Of a DNA stretch of 16,094 nt, positions 9,568 to 16,094 are shown in pieces. Under the pieces are notes generated by a model. That model was not told the origin of the DNA. It did not search any database and saw only the letters and a program-made list of their open reading frames with translations. The stretch is from Hepatocystis sp. ex Piliocolobus tephrosceles (Eukaryota; Apicomplexa; Aconoidasida; Haemosporida; Plasmodiidae). The stretch spans positions 5,001 to 21,094 of the forward strand of contig CABPSV020000253.1 in the NCBI GenBank assembly GCA_902459845.2, in the 5' to 3' direction. How positions within the stretch are numbered: the first letter of the stretch is position 1; every line of letters begins with the position of its first letter. A program made the position numbers and the translations under genes.

Positions 9568-11076
9568 ATGGATAAACTTTATGGTGATTATGATAAGGTT
9601 GTTGAAAAGTACAAAAAGGGTAATATACAAAAAAGAAAAACTGAAAAAGGTGAAAAAAATGAAGCACATGAAAATTTTAATATTAAAGAAGTGAAAGAAA
9701 AAAGTGGAAATGAAAAAAAAAAAGAAAATGAAAGTAATAAAAAAGAAACTAATAAAAAAAAAAAAAAACAAGATAATACTAATCCAAATGAAGTATTACA
9801 AAATAATTATGTTGATGGGGTATCAAATAATAATGAAAACAAAAATGTTACAGATAAAAACGTGAACAAACAAGTTGACCAAAATATGGAGAAACTGATA
9901 GATCAAAATGTTGATAAAGACAATGTCACTGAACGGTCATATAATGAATATAAAATAAGAAAAAAAGTAAGTATTGAAATAAATAAAAAATTTTATAATG
10001 ATATAGATAATCTACATTCAAACGATAAAGCATTTAAAGATAAAATTGGTATAAATGATAATAATTATAATCTTAAAAAAAAAAGAGCTAAAATTGAAGA
10101 TTATAAAATAAAACAATTGCTAAGTAAAAAAGATAAAATAAAATTTTTTATAAATTTTTTATTTGTTTTATATTATATATTTTATATTTTTCATTTTATA
10201 TTAGAAATTCAATTAAAACAAGTTTATTATATAGTTATAAACACGTTTACAATTGTCATGATAAGTGCACTTTTATTATATACATTTTTACTTAAAGTAA
10301 AAAATAAAAAACTAAAAAAAATTATTTTATATGTTACAAATTATATCATTCTACTATATTGTATACATATATTTAACACATTTAAGTATTGGGTTAATAT
10401 ATATTTTAATTTTACAATAAGTAAAAAATTTTATTATAAATATAAAAGTTTATTTAAAGACATTTCTTTTGTATTTGCATATTTTACATTTGATGAAATT
10501 TTCCTTTTTCTTTCAATATTCTACACTCTCTTTTTTATTACCTCTTCTACATTAACTTTCACCATGTTTTATTATTTATATAATTTTATAAGTTATGTTA
10601 CGTAACCATATATTGCGATTTTTTTTTTTTTTTTTTAAGTATAAATAAAAGTTTAAAAAAATAAAATAAAATCATGTGCATGCCTTTAAAACATGTTTTA
10701 TTTTTATATTTATAAAAAATGAACTAACAATTAAAACATACTTTTTAAGTTTTTTTTTAAAATTTTTTTTTTTTTTTTTTGGTTGTTAATATTGGGAAAA
10801 AAAATTCTTGCTTTTTTTTTTTTTTTTTTAATATACTGCTTTATTAGCAATTAATTAGTACTATATATATATATATATATATATTTGTATATATCTAGTC
10901 AAATGTTTTTACCATATGCAAAAAAAAAAAAATACTCGAGTGATTGGTCGGTTAACAAAAACAGTTGTGACATGTATAAAAACATTACTCACTTTTACAT
11001 AAAAAATGTTAAAAAAATTGATAAAATAAAAAGTATAAAAAAAAAAAAAAAAAATAGAGAATTGCAAAAACTGTGA
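9568..11076 (+). CDS. Multi-pass membrane protein, unknown function
   Basis: The main exon starts at ATG 9568, directly preceded by an in-frame TAA, and is open to TAA 10603-10605 (345 aa). I prefer a spliced form with exons 9568-10601 and 10899-11076 (403 aa). The donor GTAACC overlaps the stop and leaves phase 2. The acceptor CTAG at 10895-10898 follows T-rich and (AT)n DNA and restores the frame, adding a basic tail that begins T-Q-M-F-L-P-Y-A-K. Residues 1-190 are hydrophilic, rich in K, N and E. Four or five hydrophobic segments follow: about 192-214, 219-243, 252-272, 300-322 and 325-345. The protein would be anchored by its C-terminal half, with a long charged N-terminal domain on one side. 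I recognise no family. The gene converges on the GID8-like gene with only 68 nt between stops. The second exon is less certain: a one-in-three phase match could be chance. Confidence 0.75.
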
Positions 11077-11144
11077 AAGTTTAAATTAGTAAATAATATA
11101 TATATGTATATGTATATATATAATACATGACATCGGTTGCTAAA
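11077..11144. other. Short spacer between convergent stops
   Basis: Only 68 nt separate the proposed stop of the membrane protein from the stop of the GID8-like gene. The spacer is mostly TATATG repeats. The two 3' UTRs must overlap if both gene models hold. Confidence 0.6.
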
Positions 11145-12550
11145 TCAAACAGAGCGATATTCTTCATCATAACTTATACCCATATCTTTTGAGGTTTCTT
11201 CAGGTGATTTGTCATCAAAATTATTTTCACTTAATTTGTTCTTATTATCTTTATTTTTTTTTTTAGAATGTAATTTTTTTTTGGTCCTGCTCTTTTCATA
11301 ATATTCTATATAGCCAGTTTTCAAGTTTTTCAACTTGGGTATGCTGCAGGGGTACTGTTAGAAGAAGTGTAGAGTAACCAACAAATAGATGTGTGTATAT
11401 GCATGTACATATATACAATATATACATATATATATTTCATATGTATAATATATATATTTCATATGTATATAATATACATATTTCATATATGTAATATATG
11501 AAATATATGTTTATAGACATATAAAGCAAAAAAAAAAAAAATATAAAAAACGCGCTACTTTTATACCTTCTCGCTTAACAAATTTTGGGTAAAAAGCACA
11601 TTTTTAACAATATATTCAAGTGTACTTTCTATAAAAAAAAAATATATATATTCATGTATATATATATATATATATATATATTATGGAAGAAATAGTAGTA
11701 AAGACAGCAATTATTTTGTTGGTTTTACTTTTTTTTCATACCACTGTCAATGTTGTAATAATTCAAAATTATATCATCAATGCGTTTTAGCGTGTTTTTT
11801 TTTTTTTCTACTTTTTGGATTATTTTTTTTGCTTCATCGTTCTACAAATATTTAATATAAAAATTAAATAAACATTTAACAATTATAATGATAATTATAC
11901 TAAAACAAAAAAACGGGCGAACCAACGAATAAACGAACAAACGAACAAAAATTACATTAAAATCTTGAAAAGCCATTAGCAGCATAATATCATCTATTTC
12001 GCTAAGAAGATACGGCTGTAAAAAAAATAAAAAATAAAAGGTTTTTTTTTAAATATAAAAAATTTTAAAATAAATTATAATAAAATATTATTAAAAACTA
12101 TTAGGATATAAAAAAAAAAAAAAACAATAACCAGTTGCTTTAGGACATTATATATATAATTGTATAAATACTTCCATACATGTACACATGTACGTAAATT
12201 AATGAACTAAAAAAAAAAAAATAAAATAAATAAATTAACAACCTTTTCATTTATATGAGGGGCTAATTCTTGTTGTGAATATAATATAGCTTCATTGATG
12301 TTACTCTGAAATAATAAAGAAAAATATATATTGTACATATGTATATAATATAATGTAAAAATATATGTTTTCTTAAAAATATCTATCTGTAAATAGGAAA
12401 TGATTTTTTTATTTTTTTTTATTTTTTTTTTATTAACATTTAGAATCAATTTTAATAATTGCTGTTTTTTTAGATAGAAAATTATGTCCTTATGCTTTTT
12501 TAAAATCTGAAAATGGTAAAAAAAAAAAAAAAAAAAACCAAAAGAATCGG

Positions 12551-12587
<37 letters not shown>

Positions 12588-13034
12588 TTAATAACGCAAT
12601 ATTAAGTGAAAACAAGGTAATAATAATAAAAACAAATTAATAAAATAATAAATGCATTTGAATTTTTCTGTTTACCCCTTGATCTAAATTTTTAATATGC
12701 TCTATAGCATTTTCAATATTATTATTTAATATCTCAGTTTGAATCAAATGGCGTATTTTTATTGTTTCAATTGGCATATCAGCTAAAAAAAGAAAAGCAA
12801 GAAAAAAAATAAAATTTATTCGTTTTTTATTTTCATTACATAGTTGTTTAGTAAAATAACATTCAGAGTATATTTCTATTTTTGCATTATTACATATACA
12901 TATATTATGTTTTTATTAACGAATGTAATTAAAAAAAAAAAAAAAAAAAAAAAAAATCAGTTCAAGGATGACAACCAATTATCATCATTCTACATAATAG
13001 TTAGAATTTTTTATTTGCGCCTTAAAACCATCAT

Positions 13035-13085
<51 letters not shown>

Positions 13086-13609
13086 TTATATTTATAAAAA
13101 AAATTACGTTTCACATTTGCCTCTTTTTGAAATTCTTTTGCAACATCATACATTCGATGAACACAAAAGAAGTTCATCAACACTTCATTTATATCCTGAT
13201 CATGTATCTTGGTATATTCCAGTTCTTTCAACCAGTTTTTTCTTAAAAAAAGAAATAATAAAAGTAGGTTAAATGGTATCATCAGATATAAAGAATATAG
13301 TTAGGAAAATTAAAATTAGTTCATGTGGTTCTAATAATATATATAAGTGTATATGCACATATTTGTGATATGTTTGTATAAACTAATATAAACACGGGCA
13401 TACATTAATATATAGACATATGAATGTATGGACATATGAATATATGGACATATGAATATATGGACATATGAATATATGGACATATGAATATATGGACACA
13501 TGAACATGTTTATATATAAAAAAAAAAAAAAAAAAAACTATTGCAAGTAAAAATAAATATCCTACGGGTTTAAGTAAATATTATTTTTATCTATAGGGTC
13601 TTCAATCAT
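11145..13609 (-). CDS. GID8: GID8/TWA1-like LisH-CTLH-CRA protein
   Basis: Nine exons on the minus strand: 13609-13566, 13241-13108, 12782-12676, 12506-12438, 12305-12243, 12015-11956, 11841-11742, 11628-11567 and 11354-11145, giving 282 aa. Every phase matches (2, 1, 0, 0, 0, 0, 1, 0). An in-frame stop at 13642-13640 lies above the start. Domains: LisH about 31-53 (D-I-N-E-V-L-M-N-F-F, then D-V-A-K-E-F), CTLH about 60-118 with the conserved P-D after LisH and I-K-I-R-x-L-I, then CRA about 118-215 (Q-E-L-A-P, L-S-E-I-D-D-I-M-L-L-M-A-F). The end matches GID8 well (T-Q-N-L-L-S-E-K-Y-P, then P-K-L-K-N-L). Known role: GID8 is the small scaffold of the GID/CTLH RING ubiquitin ligase, bridging the RanBPM-type and RING subunits. 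The product is longer than human GID8 (228 aa, from memory) because of a lysine-rich then acidic tail from about 230. Introns 4 and 5 use GTT donors. It is distinguished from RanBPM by its small size and lack of SPRY. Confidence 0.88.
11653..11681. repeat. (AT)n tract in GID8 intron 7
   Basis: An AT microsatellite in the 113-nt intron between exons 7 and 8. A similar tract lies at about 12556-12583 in intron 3. Confidence 0.85.
12931..13084 (-). repeat. A48/U26 tract pair in GID8 intron 2
   Basis: On the plus strand there is A26 (12931-12956) and T48 (13037-13084). In the minus-strand transcript this reads A48, an 80-nt spacer, then U26, all within intron 13107-12783. The tracts could pair. 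Confidence 0.9.
13415..13508. repeat. 16-nt tandem array in GID8 intron 1
   Basis: The unit GACATATGAATATATG repeats at 13415, 13431, 13447, 13463, 13479 and 13495, the last copy degenerate. Each unit carries the palindrome CATATG. The array lies in the 324-nt first intron. Confidence 0.9.
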
Positions 13610-14667
13610 TGTTATATTTATAAACGGGTAATAGATATATTAAAAAAAAAAAGCAAGCAAACAAAAATAATTTACAAAGTTACTACTGTTTAAAAAATAA
13701 CTGTTTTGTTATTTATTTTTTAGCAGTAACTCTAGTCGAATTATAAATGAATAAAAAAAAAAAATAATGATAAATACGTATACAAAAAAAAAAAAAAAAA
13801 AAAAAAAAAACAGTAAACTCATAATAAGCTTAGTTGTTACAGAATGTAAAATATATATATATATAATTAATATCGTAACATATCATTATGTTGGTAATTT
13901 CCCGGGTAAATATATACTTATGTTTATAACAATTCGTAGTAAAACAAATCGTTAAAACATAATAATAAAACATGACATCATTTAAACGGTTTTAAACATA
14001 TTTATATAAATACTTGCTTATTATGTGTGTTTATATATGCTAATTCGATGGTATAGTTAAAAAAAAAAAAAAAAAATAGGAAAAAATATTAAAAAAATAA
14101 AAAAAAAAAACGATCCATGTACAAATGAGTTTGCTAAAATACATCACTAATAGTTTTTAAGGGTATTACGAAAGGTCGTGAGTAAATAAAAGCATCAACG
14201 TATTTTTAAAAAATCAAAATTTTTTATATATAAAAAAAAAAAAATAAAATAAAATAAAAAAAAAAAAAAAACTTTAAGAGATAACACCATAATCGCTTCA
14301 TTTATTTATTTGTTTTATTTTCAATAAAATAATATATTATGTATAGATATGTAAAAAATTGTGAAAAAAAAAAAAAAAAACACACGAAGAAAACATTAAA
14401 GGTGTTTAAATTTTTTAAAAAATAAAACTTTCAAATAATTTGTAGTGCCAGAAGTTAAAAAAAAAAAAATAAATAATATATATATATATATGTTTATGAA
14501 TAAAACGTCCTCAAATATTTTTTAATCTTTATAAATAAAATGAATTTAATGTATACATATGTATTAACTAGCAGTGTCAGCTCAATTTAGTTATTGTTCA
14601 TTTTTTATTTAGTTAATTAAATTTAGCCGTATTATGTAAAAGAAACAAGTAAATCAACAAATCAAAA
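13610..14667. promoter_or_regulatory. Divergent intergenic promoter region
   Basis: GID8 (minus) and bL36m (plus) are transcribed away from each other, so both promoters must lie in these 1058 nt. I see many A runs (for example about 13783-13810, 14058-14076, 14363-14380) and an (AT)n tract near 14480. There is no recognisable AP2-type or TATA motif that I would defend against this A/T background. Confidence 0.5.
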
Positions 14668-15358
14668 ATGTGGCACAGAGGTATTACATTATATATATAT
14701 ATATATATATGTATATATTTGTACATAATTGTATAATATATTTGAATGTGTGATAACTTTAAAATGCATATATTTATCATCAGTTAGAATTTATAAATAG
14801 TCTTTTTATCACTTCGATGCATGTATGTATGTATATTAATTTTTATAATTTAATTTTTATATAGTCATATGAATATTTCCAAATTTTATAGGAGTTTTAA
14901 CTTTACTGTGTAATTCATGTAGATATGTTGTTCGTAAATGGCATGTGCCTTTACTAGGTAAGCAGTAATAGTTTTATACGGTTGTATTAAAAAAATTGTA
15001 CAAAACAAAGATAAATGAATACATACATAAGCAATAATAGTGTAATTCATATAACGAAATAAAAGTATTTATGTTTAGTGAGTTAGAATTTTTTTTTTTT
15101 TTATAAGTATATATAAAACAACAGTTTCGAACAATTTAAAATTTTTTTTTTTTATAAATTAATTTAGGAGTTGATTGCAATGCTAACCCAAGACATAAAC
15201 AAGTTTTATCAAATCCATCCCCAAGATCTAGAGGAATTCCGAAATATTTGGAAAAATATATTTTTTATAAGCAGGCAGTTAGAAACCCTAAATACAAATC
15301 TCAGTTTATAACTATGTATACAGCTGGTTAGTAAAAAATAAAAAAATAGTAGTAGTAG

Positions 15359-15408
<50 letters not shown>

Positions 15409-15577
15409 ATAGTAAAAAATAAAATTAAATAACACGAAATAATAAAATAACCAACTGCTATAAATGAAAAACCTAAAAAAGTAGATTTTATGGGAAATAA
15501 CAATTATACTAAAAAAGAAATAGATTTTATAAAAATAAAAACTATAAACAAAATTCATACAACAAAAATGATAAAAA

Positions 15578-15654
<77 letters not shown>

Positions 15655-15703
15655 TCCATTTATAGGCAGAAAATATAGACAACAAATTAAAAAAACGGCT
15701 TAA
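14668..15703 (+). CDS. Mitochondrial-type ribosomal protein bL36
   Basis: Four exons: 14668-14680, 14892-14957, 15168-15326 and 15666-15703, giving 91 aa. All three introns are phase 1 (donors GTATTA, GTAAGC, GTTAGT; acceptors TAG), so each junction makes a glycine codon. An in-frame stop at 14650-14652 fixes the start. Residues 11-38 match the bL36 zinc-ribbon: C11-N-S-C14, then C30 and N-P-R-H36-K-Q. bL36 of bacteria and mitochondria has C-x2-C-x12-C-x5-H. Here the middle spacing is 15, three longer. Family role: a small zinc-binding protein of the large ribosomal subunit. A mitochondrial site is inferred because Plasmodium apicoplast DNA is known to carry its own rpl36. Residues 39-91 form a basic extension absent from bacterial bL36. 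No cleavable presequence is obvious, since the bL36 core begins at the start codon. An apicoplast-targeted role cannot be excluded. Confidence 0.82.
14688..14710. repeat. (AT)n tract in bL36m intron 1
   Basis: A short AT microsatellite shortly after the first donor of the bL36m gene. Confidence 0.85.
15346..15412. repeat. (AGT)n trinucleotide repeat in bL36m intron 3
   Basis: About 22 AGT triplets, with one AGG and one terminal AAT interruption. Reverse-strand open frames across it (runs of T or Y) are artefacts. Confidence 0.95.
15582..15653. repeat. T72 run before the last bL36m acceptor
   Basis: An uninterrupted run of 72 T ends 12 nt before the intron end at 15665. It acts as an extreme polypyrimidine tract for the 38-nt last exon. 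Confidence 0.9.
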
Positions 15704-15997
15704 GTTTTTCACATAAACAATTTTTTATTTTTATATGTTCAAATCTTGTCATCAAAATATTTAACATATAGAAATGTTAAAACATAAAAGGTCTTTTATT
15801 TTGTTTTTATTGATTATAATTTTAAAAATAAAAAAAAAAAAAAAATGTGAAAGTAAAATTTTGAAAGATAAAGAAGAACAAAATATTTTAACAAATTATT
15901 ACTCAGCTTAACAAATTAGTACACAACAAATTAGTGTTAAAAGCGTTATCAAAAAAAATAATAATAAAGTATTTAACGTAATATAATTTACACAAAG

Positions 15998-16031
<34 letters not shown>

Positions 16032-16094
16032 ACAATTTGAAATTTAAAAAAAAAAAAGTAATTTATATATATAAATATATAAAAATATTAAAAG
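15704..16094. other. 3' flank of bL36m
   Basis: A/T-rich DNA with an A32 run (15998-16029). It contains a 45-codon plus-strand frame (15774-15911) with a hydrophobic N terminus, discussed as a finding but not called as a gene. Confidence 0.6.

Noticed and set aside
9329..9771. Two overlapping reverse-strand F-rich frames
   Set aside because: They are the complement of the lysine-rich 5' part of the membrane protein gene and its A-rich leader.
12207..12449. Reverse-strand 80-codon single-exon ORF
   Set aside because: It reads through GID8 intron 4. Only 12438-12449 and 12243-12305 are exon, and the middle is lysine/isoleucine intron sequence.
12844..13272. Plus-strand 142-codon ORF with long F and K runs
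   Set aside because: It is built from the A26 and T48 tracts and the antisense of GID8 exon 2.
13767..13955. Plus-strand 62-codon ORF in the divergent promoter region
   Set aside because: It is largely a poly(K) run and AT microsatellite codons, with no conserved pattern.
15312..15678. Poly-T, poly-Y and poly-F open frames on both strands
   Set aside because: They are translations of the (AGT)n repeat and T72 run inside bL36m intron 3.

Overview
The base composition is extreme (A+T well above 80%). Coding blocks are short, lysine- and asparagine-rich and split by GT...AG introns, and the spaces between are filled with long poly(A)/poly(T) runs, (AT)n microsatellites and small tandem arrays. 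This is a nuclear chromosome segment of an apicomplexan, very probably a Plasmodium (haemosporidian) species. The species cannot be fixed from the sequence alone. I see no tRNA, rRNA, CRISPR, transposon or bacterial-type operon. All exon models below were built by hand from splice motifs, reading-frame phase and protein family patterns.

Layout from left to right: (1) 1-1670, repeat-rich intergenic DNA. (2) 1671-3840 (+), three exons that join in phase into a protein whose C-terminal half resembles nucleoporin Nup54. (3) 3841-5114, intergenic, with a 15-nt array. (4) 5115-5828 (+), a two-exon gene of unknown function. (5) 5829-7083, intergenic. (6) 7084-8883 (+), a five-exon lysine/arginine/serine-rich, probably nuclear protein with a Barentsz-like W-x-H-D-K motif. 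(7) 8884-9567, intergenic. (8) 9568-11076 (+), a multi-pass membrane protein, probably two exons. (9) 11145-13609 (-), a nine-exon gene whose joined product matches GID8/TWA1 (LisH-CTLH-CRA), a scaffold of the GID/CTLH ubiquitin ligase. (10) 13610-14667, the region between divergent genes. (11) 14668-15703 (+), a four-exon gene for a mitochondrial-type bL36 ribosomal protein. (12) 15704-16094, intergenic, with one short signal-peptide-like ORF.

The genes do not form a functional cluster. They are ordinary single-copy eukaryotic genes for nuclear pore, RNA processing, ubiquitin ligation, mitochondrial translation and a membrane protein. The strongest results are GID8 and bL36m, where every exon joins in phase and the protein pattern continues across each junction. 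Points worth a second look are the altered zinc-ligand spacing and long tail of bL36m, the apparently FG-free Nup54-like protein, the Barentsz-like motif, and two introns that each carry an A-tract followed by a U-tract. I found no clear sign of a wholly new biological system.
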